Shown piece after piece: positions 44,533-52,623 of a stretch of 64,000 bases of DNA. Within the stretch, counting starts at the first letter, position 1, and the number at the start of each line of letters is the position of its first letter. The notes beneath the pieces were generated by a model. It was not told the DNA's origin. It did not search any database and saw nothing but the letters and a program-made list of their open reading frames with translations. The position numbers and the translations under genes are program-made. Source of the stretch: Pseudomonas sp. ADAK13 (GTDB taxonomy: Bacteria; Pseudomonadota; Gammaproteobacteria; Pseudomonadales; Pseudomonadaceae); contig NZ_CP052860.1 of assembly GCF_012935715.1 (NCBI RefSeq), forward strand, positions 5,146,001 through 5,210,000, in the 5' to 3' direction.

Positions 44533-46341
44533 TTACACCTTGTCGGACTCCTCCTCGAGTCGGTCCATCTCAAACAACCGCGCCAATTCCGTCCGGGCTT
44601 CCTGGGCCGACTGCATCACCTTGGCCGCGTCGTCATACACCGCGTGTTGCGCTGCCAGCAGCTGCAGGTCATGGTTTTTGAAGCGGCTGATGCGCGCGTC
44701 GGCCTGGGCTTGGGTCAAGCCAAGGCCCACCAGGGTGCGGCGGCTCATTTCCAGGCTGGAGTAAAACGTCTCGCGCACCGGTGACGCGTCTAGGTCCACC
44801 AGGCGGTGCACGTGCTGGCGGTTACGGGCGCGGGCGATGATTTTCATGTGCGGGTAGAGGTTGCGCACCAGTTCGGCGGTCTTGATGTTGATTTCGGGGT
44901 CGTCCATGGCGATTACGAAAAACTCGGCCTGGTCGACCTTCGCCGCGTGGAGGATTTCCGGGCGCTGGGGGTCGCCATAGAACACCGGCATGCCGCCGAA
45001 ACTGCGGGTCAGCTCGATGGTTTCCACCGAGGTATCAAGGGCGATAAACGAGATGTTTTGTGCCCGCAGGATCCGCGCCACGATCTGCCCCATACGGCCC
45101 ATCCCGGCGATCACCACCCGTGGCGAATCGCTTTCGATGGCGCGGTATTCCTCGGGCACTTCCACAGGCTTGACCTTGGGCTTGAACAGCTTCGGGCAGA
45201 GCAACAGCAGCAGTGGCGTAACGGCCATGGACAGGGTGATGGTCAGCACCAGGATGTCGTAGAGGTGCGGCTCGAACAGGCCCTGGTCGCGGCCGATCTT
45301 GAACACCACGAAGGCGAACTCACCGCCGGCTGCCAGCACCACGCCCAGGCGCAATGCGCTTTCACGGTTCAGCTCACCGGCCAGGCGCCCCACGCAAAAC
45401 AGCAGCGGCAGCTTGATGGCGATCAGCAGCAGGGTCAGGCCCAGCACGATCACCGGCGCGCTGAACAACAGGCTGATATTGGCGCCCATGCCCACGCTGA
45501 TAAAAAACAGGCCCAGCAGCAGGCCCTTGAACGGTTCGATTTGCGACTCCAGCTCATGCCGGTATTCGGAGTCTGCCAGCAGCAGCCCGGCAAGGAACGC
45601 GCCGAGGGCCATGGAGACGCCCACCAGTTCCATCAGCCAGGCAGTGCCGATCACTACCAGCAACGCGGTGGCGGTGGACACTTCCCGCAGCCCGGTCTTG
45701 GCCACGATGCGAAAGACCGGACGCAACAGATAACGCCCGCCGATGATCACCACCGCGATGCTGGCCAGCACCTGCAGGCCATGCTCCAGCCCCTGGGAGG
45801 CGGTGGTGGGGTGATCGCTGCCCGCGAGCAACGGCACCATGGCGATCAGCGGGATGGCCGCGATGTCCTGGAACAACAGAATGGCAAAGGCCAGGCGCCC
45901 GTGGGGCTGGTTGAGTTCCTTGCGCTCGGCCAGGCTTTGCAGGCCAAACGCGGTGGAGGAGAGCGCCAGGCCAAGGCCCAGTACAATCGCACTGTTCCAG
46001 GATTGGCCAAACACAAACAGCGCCACCACGCCGATCACTGTACCCGTCAGCAACACTTGCGCCAGGCCCACGCCGAACACCGCCTTGCGCATCACCCACA
46101 AGCGTTTCGGTGACAACTCAAGGCCAATGATGAACAGCAGCAACACCACCCCAAGCTCGGAAAACTGGCTGACGCTTTGCGGGTTGCCCACCAGGCCCAG
46201 CACTGACGGGCCGATGATCACCCCGGCCAGCAAGTAACCCAGCACGGCGCCCAGTTGCAGGCGCTTGGCCAGGGGCACGGTCAGTACGGCGGCGAACAGG
46301 AACACAACCGCCGCTTGTAACAGGTTGCCTTCATGGGGCAT
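44533..46341 (-). CDS. Kef-type monovalent cation:proton antiporter (CPA2) with RCK domain
   Basis: A 602-residue inner-membrane antiporter. About twelve helices fill residues 8-385, with SVLGLVGNPQSVSQFSELGV and HELESQIEPFKGLLLGLFFI typical of KefB/KefC. A cytosolic RCK/TrkA-N domain follows from about residue 405 (RVVIAGMGRMGQIVARILRA) and ends in a charged tail. The family exports K+ in exchange for H+, usually gated by glutathione adducts. No KefF/KefG ancillary gene is adjacent. The ATG at 46341 follows GGAGTCCCCA. Confidence 0.92.
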   Translation of the reverse strand: MPHEGNLLQAAVVFLFAAVLTVPLAKRLQLGAVLGYLLAGVIIGPSVLGLVGNPQSVSQFSELGVVLLLFIIGLELSPKRLWVMRKAVFGVGLAQVLLTGTVIGVVALFVFGQSWNSAIVLGLGLALSSTAFGLQSLAERKELNQPHGRLAFAILLFQDIAAIPLIAMVPLLAGSDHPTTASQGLEHGLQVLASIAVVIIGGRYLLRPVFRIVAKTGLREVSTATALLVVIGTAWLMELVGVSMALGAFLAGLLLADSEYRHELESQIEPFKGLLLGLFFISVGMGANISLLFSAPVIVLGLTLLLIAIKLPLLFCVGRLAGELNRESALRLGVVLAAGGEFAFVVFKIGRDQGLFEPHLYDILVLTITLSMAVTPLLLLLCPKLFKPKVKPVEVPEEYRAIESDSPRVVIAGMGRMGQIVARILRAQNISFIALDTSVETIELTRSFGGMPVFYGDPQRPEILHAAKVDQAEFFVIAMDDPEINIKTAELVRNLYPHMKIIARARNRQHVHRLVDLDASPVRETFYSSLEMSRRTLVGLGLTQAQADARISRFKNHDLQLLAAQHAVYDDAAKVMQSAQEARTELARLFEMDRLEEESDKV

Positions 46342-46414
46342 TGGGGACTCCAGGATCTTTTTGCCGAATCAACAGGTTTTACTGTAGGCGCGAGCCCTAC
46401 AGGGGTAACACAGG

Positions 46415-46436
46415 GCGCTATTAGAGCGCTTTTTTA
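46415..46436 (+). terminator. intrinsic terminator, plus strand
   Basis: Stem GCGCT with AGCGC and a 5-base loop, followed by six T. No plus-strand gene precedes it, so it may end a small RNA that includes the hairpin at 46382-46402. Confidence 0.55.
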
Positions 46437-46567
46437 CGTTTTGAAATCTGAATTTTTACAGGGGCCAACCCTTTCTCCTGAGCGTTCATTGGAGGGCGCC
46501 CGGTTCTTCCGAGGCAATCGGGAAAGTATTAATACCATTTATTTCAATGACTTTTAGGTTCCCTTCA

Positions 46568-46591
46568 ACCGTCCGAAAGGGCGGCTTTTTT
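46568..46591 (+). terminator. intrinsic terminator, plus strand
   Basis: Stem CCGTCC with GGGCGG (one G-T pair), a GAAA tetraloop, and six T after the stem. It too lacks an obvious plus-strand gene in front. Confidence 0.68.
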
Positions 46592-46647
46592 GATCGGTCC
46601 TACGCGCTACGCAGGAATGCAGCCTGGGATGCTCTGCGTCCCGCTCC
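46592..46647 (-). repeat. decayed Pseudomonas intergenic repeat
   Basis: On the minus strand it reads GGGACGCAGAGCATCCCAGG then CTGCATTCC and ends GGACCGATC. This resembles the common Pseudomonas repeat with cores GGGACGCAGAGCGTCCC and GTGGGAACGATC, but with several changes. It lies directly before the toxin remnant. The match is from memory. Confidence 0.45.
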
Positions 46648-46733
46648 GCTCCGCCAATAATCATGCGGGAATAATCTACAAACACTTTCCCGGGAAGAAC
46701 GGGAGGTTGTGTGCCTCCCAAGCCTCTACAGTT

Positions 46734-46958
46734 ATGTCCTTGAGTTTATATTCCATTCTGCGAGAGCTGCGGGTACAGCACGCGGGGCGACCTTATCGTG
46801 TTCTGTATGCATTTGATCCACGCCGGTGTGCCTTATTGTTGATAGGCGGGAACAAAACCGGACGAGGCCGTTGGTACGACGAATACGTCCCTCTGGCTGA
46901 GAAGTTGTATGACGAACATTTGGAAACACTGCGTATAGAGGGCCGTAACCATGGCTAA
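46734..46958 (+). pseudogene. 5'-truncated HigB/Gp49-like toxin
   Basis: Only the C-terminal two thirds of a RelE-superfamily (Gp49/HigB) toxin is recognisable: LRELRVQHAGRPYRVLYAFD, PRRCALLLIGGNKTGRGRWY and DEYVPLAEKLYDEHLETLR. The N-terminal region of about 40-50 residues (normally with the WWxxL and ExVxxxVxLL helices) is absent from the sequence ahead of it in any frame. That DNA is instead a terminator and a decayed repeat. The reading frame stays open to 46590 but encodes unrelated residues. The antitoxin start overlaps the 3' end. Loss of the toxin 5' end is my reading; a very divergent intact toxin is less likely. Confidence 0.62.
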
Positions 46959-47256
46959 AAAATTTAGCGAGCTCCAGGCTCGCATGACACCGCAAGCCCG
47001 GGCCGATGCGGAGCAGATCCTCCAGCAGCATCTGAAAGAAATGCCTCTGCATGAACTGCGCAAGGCGCAACAGATGAGCCAGGACACCTTGGCCAAGGCG
47101 CTGAATATCAACCAGGCGGCGGTGTCCAAAATGGAGCGGCGCACAGACATGTATATCAGCACGCTGCGTAATTACATTCGCGCCATGGGAGGGGAACTGG
47201 AGATCGTCGCCACGTTTCCTGATTGCCAGGTAAAGATTGAGAACTTTGCCAACTGA
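46951..47256 (+). CDS. HigA-like XRE antitoxin
   Basis: A 101-residue DNA-binding antitoxin. The helix-turn-helix is in LRKAQQMSQDTLAKALNINQ and AAVSKMERRTDMYISTLRNY, followed by IRAMGGELEIVATFPD, as in HigA partners of Gp49-like toxins. The ATG at 46951 overlaps the toxin remnant by 8 bases, the standard toxin-first order. It appears intact while the toxin is damaged, so it is probably an orphan antitoxin that may still repress its own promoter. A strong terminator follows. Confidence 0.88.
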   Translation: MAKKFSELQARMTPQARADAEQILQQHLKEMPLHELRKAQQMSQDTLAKALNINQAAVSKMERRTDMYISTLRNYIRAMGGELEIVATFPDCQVKIENFAN

Positions 47257-47273
47257 ATCATTCTTTCCATCAA

Positions 47274-47298
47274 AGCCCGGCCATGCGCCGGGCTTTTT
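47274..47298 (+). terminator. intrinsic terminator of the toxin-antitoxin operon
   Basis: Stem AGCCCGGC with GCCGGGCT, a short CATGC-type loop and five T. It lies 18 bases after the antitoxin stop. Confidence 0.88.
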
Positions 47299-47372
47299 GT
47301 TATTTGATTGGTTGTCGCTATTGTGCAGTTTTATGGACAATGCTCGCCATTCTCGCCCCATCGGACATCACT

Positions 47373-48269
47373 GTGAACCAACTCCTTGCCATGCGCGCCT
47401 TCGTCCGTGTCGTCGAAACCGGCTCCTTCAGCCGCGCATCCGACCAACTGGCGCTGCCACGCTCCACTGTCAGCAAGCTCATCACCGACCTGGAGAAGCA
47501 CCTTGGCGTCAAGCTGATGCATCGCACCACCCGTGCGCTGGCGGCTACACCGGAAGGGTTGGAGTACTACAATCACGCGCTGTGCCTGGTGGCCGAACTC
47601 GACGAACTGGACAACGCCCTGCGCGGGCAGAAGCTCAAACCCGGTGGGCACCTGAAGGTGGATGCTCCGGCGTCCTTCGGCAATTGCCTGCTGATCCCGG
47701 CGCTGGTGGATTTTCATCGTGAGTATCCCGATATCACCATTGCCCTGGGCATCAGCGACCGTGCCGTGAATATCGTAGGGGAGGGGGTGGATTGTGTGCT
47801 GCGGGTTGGCAAGCTGGATGACATGGCGATGATCGGGCGCAAAGTCGTGGACCTTGAGTACGTCACCTGCGCCGCGCCGGGTTACCTGGAGCGCATGGGC
47901 ACGCCCGTGTCGCCGGAAGACCTTGAACACAATCACCTCAAGGCCGGCTATTTCTTTGCCGGGTCGGGCAAGCCGGAGCCGTTGATTTTCGAGAAAGGCG
48001 CGGTCCGTCATGAAATAGGCAACTGTGCGTTTTCGACCAACGAAGGTAATGGCCTCAAGGAGATGCTGCTCGCCGGCCTGGGCGTCGGGCAGCATTTCAA
48101 GACCATCGTCGACTACTACGTGGAGGCCGGCCAGTTAGTCCCGGTACTGGCGGACTGGACCCGGCCGGCAACGCCGTTGCACATCATCTACCCACCCAAC
48201 CGCCATCAAAATGCCCGGTTGAAGGTGTTTATCGACTGGGTGATCGAGCGGTTTGGCGTCAGGCAATAA
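47373..48269 (+). CDS. LysR-family transcriptional regulator
   Basis: A regulator of about 298 residues. The N-terminal helix-turn-helix reads NQLLAMRAFVRVVETGSFSR, ASDQLALPRSTVSKLITDLE and KHLGVKLMHRTTRALAATPE, followed by an effector domain with GISDRAVNIVGEGVDCVLRV. GTG 47373 gives the usual short lead before the helix-turn-helix. ATG 47340 would add 11 residues and is possible. It is convergent with and overlaps the RidA-family gene by 11 bases. Confidence 0.9.
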   Translation: MNQLLAMRAFVRVVETGSFSRASDQLALPRSTVSKLITDLEKHLGVKLMHRTTRALAATPEGLEYYNHALCLVAELDELDNALRGQKLKPGGHLKVDAPASFGNCLLIPALVDFHREYPDITIALGISDRAVNIVGEGVDCVLRVGKLDDMAMIGRKVVDLEYVTCAAPGYLERMGTPVSPEDLEHNHLKAGYFFAGSGKPEPLIFEKGAVRHEIGNCAFSTNEGNGLKEMLLAGLGVGQHFKTIVDYYVEAGQLVPVLADWTRPATPLHIIYPPNRHQNARLKVFIDWVIERFGVRQ

Positions 48270-48660
48270 TTGCCGTCACGCGGATTTCAATGCGCATCGC
48301 CGGCAATCCCAGGGCCTCTACCCCCAGTTCGGTCCAGATCGGCGTGTGGTTGGGCATGTAATGGCGGTACCACTTGAGCATCTGCTCGTTCACTTCGGGA
48401 GGAAAACCGCCCACGTGGTAGGAGTTGACGTGGATCACGTGCTCCCAGCCGGCGCCGGCGTGTGCCAGGGTGCGGTCCAGGTTTTGAAAGGCCAGGGCGA
48501 TTTCGTCGCTGAGGGATTCGGGAATCTGGAATTCGTCGTCCCAGCCGCCCTGGCCTGAGGTCTCAACGCGGTTTCCGATTTTGACGGCCTGGGCGTAATG
48601 CAGGGTGTCGCGTGCGATGTCGCCATAGCCGGGAGTGATGAAAAATTCGGGCTTGCTCAT
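48259..48660 (-). CDS. RidA-family protein (YjgF/YER057c/UK114)
   Basis: A 133-residue enamine/imine deaminase-like protein. Its core is HYAQAVKIGNRVETSGQGGW, IALAFQNLDRTLAHAGAGWE, HVIHVNSYHV and the C-terminal ALGLPAMRIEIRVTAII. RidA proper has an Arg in the C-terminal motif (here RIEIRVTAI). The chain is slightly variant in the loop GGFPPEVNEQMLKWYRHY, so it may be a RidA subfamily member. The start MSKPEFF follows GAGGAAT; the ORF extends 11 codons upstream without support. Confidence 0.9.
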   Translation of the reverse strand: MSKPEFFITPGYGDIARDTLHYAQAVKIGNRVETSGQGGWDDEFQIPESLSDEIALAFQNLDRTLAHAGAGWEHVIHVNSYHVGGFPPEVNEQMLKWYRHYMPNHTPIWTELGVEALGLPAMRIEIRVTAIIA

Positions 48661-48841
48661 GGTATTCCTCGGTTTCAGTGGTTGACCGGGCAAAGGCTAA
48701 TGGACTGAAAGACCGAACAAAATCCGTGTTTTCTGTCATCACTGTGCATCGCTGTGGACAGTCCGGGTATCAGTTTTTCACATTCCCGGGCCTCACCCTT
48801 TGTTACTATCGCCCTCCGTCGTCACCAGGAGTCACCGCCAC

Positions 48842-50395
48842 ATGCAACACCAGTGGGATGAAATGCACCGCACCCGCAAGCCCACGTTTGTGTTGTGTGG
48901 CGAGCCCCAAGGGGATGTGCTCAATCTCTATGTCCATGGTTATTCGGCGTTCTTCAACCAGCAGCAACTGGGCAATTTCTCGCAGCAACTGGCAACCATC
49001 GAAGGCTCGACCAACCTGATGCTGTTCTGGCCGGCGGGGCATTTCCTGGAAAACCTGTTTGCGCCGTTCAAGGACGTGATCACCTCAATGCTCGGCGGCG
49101 GTAGCCTGGGCGCGGCGACCATTGGGGTGGGCAAGGCGATTGCCTATTTCCTTGACCACTACAAAAGCGTCGAGGCGCGGGTGGATGAAGTTGCCAAAAG
49201 CCTGTTGCCCGAATTGGCCAACTACCTGCACGGCGAGTCGATCAAGGTGCGCCAGATCAACCTGATCGGTCACTCCCTGGGCGCGCGGATTCTGGTCAAG
49301 AGCGTGCTCGCAAGCCCCGAAGTGGCCCGTGAGCTGCCGCTGAACAACCTGTTGCTGATGGGCGGCGCCATTTGTACGTCCAGCCCGTGGGACCTGGTGT
49401 CGGCGCCGCTCAAGGGCCGGGTGATCAACTGCCACTCCAGCAAGGATTGGGCCCTGGCGCTCAAGCCCGACACCGAGCGCTGCATTGGTCGTTATGCCAT
49501 CCCGCTGACACCCGCGCTCAAGGCCAAGGTTGCCAATGTGCACCTGGCCACGTTCGACCATGCCGCTTACTGGCCGCAGTTGAAAACGGTGGTGCAGTAC
49601 ACCGACTTGCTGCAGGAGCGCCGGGGCATGATCCGCGCCGATCAGCGCAGCAGCGAAGTTCGGTTTGCCGAAGAGGATGTCGACCTGTTCCCGCTGTTGG
49701 TTCAGGCGCGCCCGGAAGAGTTGAAGTTCTTCGCCGAATTGATGGCGCAGAAGCGCAGCGCCTCGATCGACGCCACGGTGCGCGAGCCCTTGAAACTGGC
49801 CATCGAACTGCAACGCATGGGCGGCGACACCTTCATGAACCTGGCACGCGGCCATGGCGTGAGCTACCGCGAAATCGCCCAGGATGTGGCGCAGCGGGTG
49901 GGCATCAAGTTCGATGAGCCGATTGAGCAAGTCGCACTCGCGGATCTGGAACTGCAAGTCGCCGAGCGGCTGATCGAGCAATACAAGGACAAACTCAGCC
50001 AGGCCGACCGCCAAGTGTTCGAGGCAGAGTTGAAGGCTGCGGCACAGAAGGAACAGGGTTTTTTCAATCGTTTCGATGTCGGGCGTTCAGCCACTACTGC
50101 CCTGAGCGGCACGGCGCTGGCCGGGCTCACCGGGTTTATCCTGCGCCGGGGCGCGGCCACGGCGATTCCGGTGGTAGGGCAGGCGTTGGCGGCGGCGATG
50201 CTGCTGGTGACCGGGGTGCGGGCATTTTCCGGCCCTGCGTATTCCATCACCACCCTGGCGGTGCTGGTGATCGGGGTGATTCGCGAACGCATGGAGCGTG
50301 AGGCGCTGAACCAGGAGCTGGATCTGGTGGTCCAGGTGGTAGAGGCATTTGATCTGCCTCGGGAGACGGTGATGCGTACCGTGACGTCTGACTGA
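48842..50395 (+). CDS. alpha/beta-hydrolase (DUF726-like) fused to a YaaW-like domain
   Basis: A 517-residue fusion. The N-terminal part shows a lipase-like alpha/beta-hydrolase: NLYVHGYSAFFNQQQLGNFS for the oxyanion loop, and the nucleophile elbow LIGHSLGAR with Ser145. It fits the DUF726/TMCO4-like class. From about residue 277 the chain follows E. coli YaaW (UPF0174): EEDVDLFPLLVQARPEELKF, the motif MGGDTFMNLARGHGVSYREI, ALADLELQVAERLIEQYKDK, and a hydrophobic C-terminus (about 430-495) with likely membrane helices. No signal peptide is seen. ATG 48842 follows AGGAG at rather wide spacing; ATG 48863 is possible. Function unknown. Confidence 0.85.
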   Translation: MQHQWDEMHRTRKPTFVLCGEPQGDVLNLYVHGYSAFFNQQQLGNFSQQLATIEGSTNLMLFWPAGHFLENLFAPFKDVITSMLGGGSLGAATIGVGKAIAYFLDHYKSVEARVDEVAKSLLPELANYLHGESIKVRQINLIGHSLGARILVKSVLASPEVARELPLNNLLLMGGAICTSSPWDLVSAPLKGRVINCHSSKDWALALKPDTERCIGRYAIPLTPALKAKVANVHLATFDHAAYWPQLKTVVQYTDLLQERRGMIRADQRSSEVRFAEEDVDLFPLLVQARPEELKFFAELMAQKRSASIDATVREPLKLAIELQRMGGDTFMNLARGHGVSYREIAQDVAQRVGIKFDEPIEQVALADLELQVAERLIEQYKDKLSQADRQVFEAELKAAAQKEQGFFNRFDVGRSATTALSGTALAGLTGFILRRGAATAIPVVGQALAAAMLLVTGVRAFSGPAYSITTLAVLVIGVIRERMEREALNQELDLVVQVVEAFDLPRETVMRTVTSD

Positions 50396-50436
50396 TAAGC
50401 TGCGTAAACGTCTTGTGTGAAAGCCTGGTACCCCGC

Positions 50437-51756
50437 GTGAAATTCAGCCTGCCCAAAATCGCTACCGCCCCGTTCTGCCCGCCGGAAGTCGCCGGCACCA
50501 TCGCCGTCGACCCCAGGGCTTCGTTTTTCAAGCGCGTGTTGAAATTTGCCGGCCCAGGCTTGCTGATCTCCATCGGTTACATGGACCCGGGCAACTGGGC
50601 CACGGCCATCGAAGCCGGCTCGCGGTACGGCTACAACTTGTTGTTTGTGGTGCTGCTGGCCAGCCTGGCGGGGATGGCGGTGCAGTGCCTGTGCTCCCGG
50701 CTGGGCATCGCCACCGGCAAGGACCTGGCGCAATTGAGCCGCGAGCGCTACAGCCGGCGCTCGTCGTTGGTGCAGTGGGTTCTCGCGGAAATCTCGATCA
50801 TCGCCACCGACCTCGCCGAAGTCCTCGGCTGCGCCCTGGCGTTTCACCTGTTGCTGGGCGTGTCCCTGACCACCGGGATTGTCATCACCGCCTTCGATAC
50901 GTTGTTGATCCTGGCCCTGCAAAACCGCGGTTTCCGCCGACTGGAAGCGATCATGCTGGCGCTGGTGGCAACCATCGGCGTGTGTTTTTTCATCGAACTG
51001 GTGCTGATCAAACCTTACTGGCCCGACGTGTTTCGTGGCTTCACGCCGTCGCTGTCGGCCATCAGCGATGCAGCACCGTTGTACCTGGCCATTGGCATCC
51101 TGGGCGCCACGGTGATGCCCCATAACCTGTACCTGCATACCTCCATTGTGCAAACCCGGATGTTCGGCAAGGACCTGGCCAGCCGCCAGGACGCGGTCAA
51201 GCTGGCACGTATCGACACCATTGGCTCCCTGGCCCTGGCGCTGCTGGTCAACGCGGCCATCCTGATACTGGCCGCCGCGGCGTTCCACCAGACCGGTCAC
51301 ACGGACGTGGTGGAAATCCAGGACGCCTACCACTTGCTGGACCCGCTGGTGGGCGGCGCCTTCGCCAGTGTGCTGTTCGGTGTCGCGCTGCTGGCGTCCG
51401 GCCAGAGCTCCACATTCACCGGCACCATCGCCGGGCAAGTGATCATGGAGGGCTACCTCAACCTGCGTATTCCCTGCTGGCAGCGGCGCCTGATCACCCG
51501 TGGCCTGGCGCTTATCCCGGCGTTCCTCGGGGTGTGGCTGATGGGGGACGATGCCATCGGCAAGTTGCTGATTCTCAGCCAGGTGGTGTTGAGCCTGCAG
51601 TTGCCGTTTGCGCTGTACCCGTTGATCCGCATGACGGGCGACAAGCGCCTGATGGGACCGTTCGTTAACCGTTTGCCGACGCGACTGCTGGCCTGGGGCT
51701 TGTTTGTGGTGATCAGCGGGGCGAATGCCTGGCTGATCGGGCAGTGGTTGTTCTGA
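50437..51756 (+). CDS. mntH: NRAMP-family Mn2+/divalent-metal transporter MntH
   Basis: An inner-membrane proton-coupled metal importer of about 439 residues with around eleven helices. The metal-site motifs are present: DPGNWAT in the first helix (ISIGYMDPGNWATAIEAGSR) and MPHNLYLHTSIVQTR in the sixth. LLASGQSSTFTGTIAGQVIM is also family-typical. I take GTG 50437 as the start; a TTG at 50415 is the outer limit. No MntR box was identified in the 41 bases after the preceding gene. Confidence 0.93.
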   Translation: MKFSLPKIATAPFCPPEVAGTIAVDPRASFFKRVLKFAGPGLLISIGYMDPGNWATAIEAGSRYGYNLLFVVLLASLAGMAVQCLCSRLGIATGKDLAQLSRERYSRRSSLVQWVLAEISIIATDLAEVLGCALAFHLLLGVSLTTGIVITAFDTLLILALQNRGFRRLEAIMLALVATIGVCFFIELVLIKPYWPDVFRGFTPSLSAISDAAPLYLAIGILGATVMPHNLYLHTSIVQTRMFGKDLASRQDAVKLARIDTIGSLALALLVNAAILILAAAAFHQTGHTDVVEIQDAYHLLDPLVGGAFASVLFGVALLASGQSSTFTGTIAGQVIMEGYLNLRIPCWQRRLITRGLALIPAFLGVWLMGDDAIGKLLILSQVVLSLQLPFALYPLIRMTGDKRLMGPFVNRLPTRLLAWGLFVVISGANAWLIGQWLF

Positions 51757-51766
51757 ACGAAGTGGT

Positions 51767-52144
51767 TTACGCCAACACGGCCAGCGATGTGTATTTCGCC
51801 ACTATCGGGTCCGCCGTTAACAGCTTCATCGGTTCGATGATGGCCGTCGCGATGATGAGTCGATCAAACGGGTCCCTGTGATGGGCCTCAAGGTCCTTGA
51901 CCGCGATAGCGTGTTCGGAGGTGATGGGTAATTCCACGTAGCCGCTTTCAAGGCAGTACTCGCGGATTTCCTCCAGGTTTACGTTGAGCTTTCCGAGACC
52001 GACCTTTATTGCCAGCTCCCAGAATGTGGCGGCGCTGACGTAGATTTCTGCCGCGTTCTCGATCAGCTTCCTGGCCCTGGCAGACAGTTTCGGATCATCG
52101 CTCAGGGCCCAAAGCAGGATATGGGTATCCAGCAATACCCTCAT
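51767..52144 (-). CDS. PIN-domain toxin (VapC-like)
   Basis: A 125-residue PIN ribonuclease. The acidic active-site residues are visible: Asp7 in LLDTHILLWALSD, Glu in SAATFWELAIKVGLGKL, and the DPFDRLIIATAI and TADPIVAKY motifs at the end. The ATG at 52144 overlaps the antitoxin stop as ATGA, the classic toxin-antitoxin coupling. It probably cleaves RNA when the Phd-type antitoxin is degraded. Confidence 0.92.
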   Translation of the reverse strand: MRVLLDTHILLWALSDDPKLSARARKLIENAAEIYVSAATFWELAIKVGLGKLNVNLEEIREYCLESGYVELPITSEHAIAVKDLEAHHRDPFDRLIIATAIIEPMKLLTADPIVAKYTSLAVLA

Positions 52145-52380
52145 GGGTGATTTCCCTCGAACGCGTCCAGCATGTCGTCTGGCAATGGCGCATCAAAGTC
52201 GTCCGGCACCACCAGTTTTCCTTTCATGGCGCCGATACGCCGGCCTGTCGGTTTCCCGACGGGGACAAGGCGAGCCATGGCGCGCCCATGCTTGGCGATG
52301 GTGATGATTTGGCCGGAGGCGGCATCATCGACCAGTTTTGACAGGTTATTTTTTGCTTCGCCCAACGGTACGGTAATCAT
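52141..52380 (-). CDS. Phd/YefM-type antitoxin
   Basis: A 79-residue antitoxin of the Phd/YefM family: ITVPLGEAKNNLSKLVDDAA and SGQIITIAKHGRAMARLVPV form the DNA-binding N-terminus, and the acidic tail (VVPDDFDAPLPDDMLDAFEG) should wrap the toxin. GGGGAAG precedes the ATG at 52380. A perfect palindrome lies 14-38 bases upstream and may be its operator. The longer frame to 52512 is not supported. Confidence 0.92.
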   Translation of the reverse strand: MITVPLGEAKNNLSKLVDDAASGQIITIAKHGRAMARLVPVGKPTGRRIGAMKGKLVVPDDFDAPLPDDMLDAFEGNHP

Positions 52381-52394
52381 GTGGTCTTCCCCGG

Positions 52395-52418
52395 ATTTTG
52401 GCCAAATATAGCCAAAAT
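52395..52418. promoter_or_regulatory. toxin-antitoxin operator palindrome
   Basis: Perfect arms ATTTTGGC and GCCAAAAT with an 8-base spacer, located just upstream of the antitoxin start. The minus strand across it contains TATATT, a possible -10 box, so binding would block transcription. Confidence 0.6.
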
Positions 52419-52623
52419 TTCGTAGGCAGGCAAAGATCAGCCGACTGCTGGTTGAGGGTGATTTTTGCGGGAGTTGTTGTGTGTTTCCGAACGGGTAATG
52501 ACTGGCATCCATGACGTCTCTCCTGAAGGAAGTTGTCGGAGTCTGCCGGAGTGCAAGTGGAATTGGACCTGTGTTTCATAAAAACAGACAGGCCTTACGG
52601 GGAGGGGGATTTTTCCTGACACC

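Larger units (their letters stand above)
46342..46733. other. gene-free structured stretch between kef-like gene and toxin remnant
   Basis: No convincing coding sequence is seen in about 390 bases. It holds, left to right, a hairpin CTGTAGG/CCTACAG (46382-46402), a terminator (46415-46436), an AT-rich stretch of no recognised content, a second terminator (46568-46591), a decayed Pseudomonas repeat (46592-46647) and a GGGAGG/CCTCCC inverted repeat (46701-46719). A 74-codon frame at 46333-46557 has no family-like features. Confidence 0.6.

Noticed and set aside
44806..46113. 435-codon plus-strand frame over the Kef-like gene
   Set aside because: Composition typical of antisense shadows, and the antiporter on the other strand is intact.
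46333..46557. 74-codon plus-strand frame after the Kef-like start
   Set aside because: It overlaps the kef start, contains an intrinsic terminator inside, and has no family-like features.
49864..51438. 524-codon minus-strand frame over the YaaW fusion and mntH
   Set aside because: It spans two genes and their gap, has no ribosome site or motifs.
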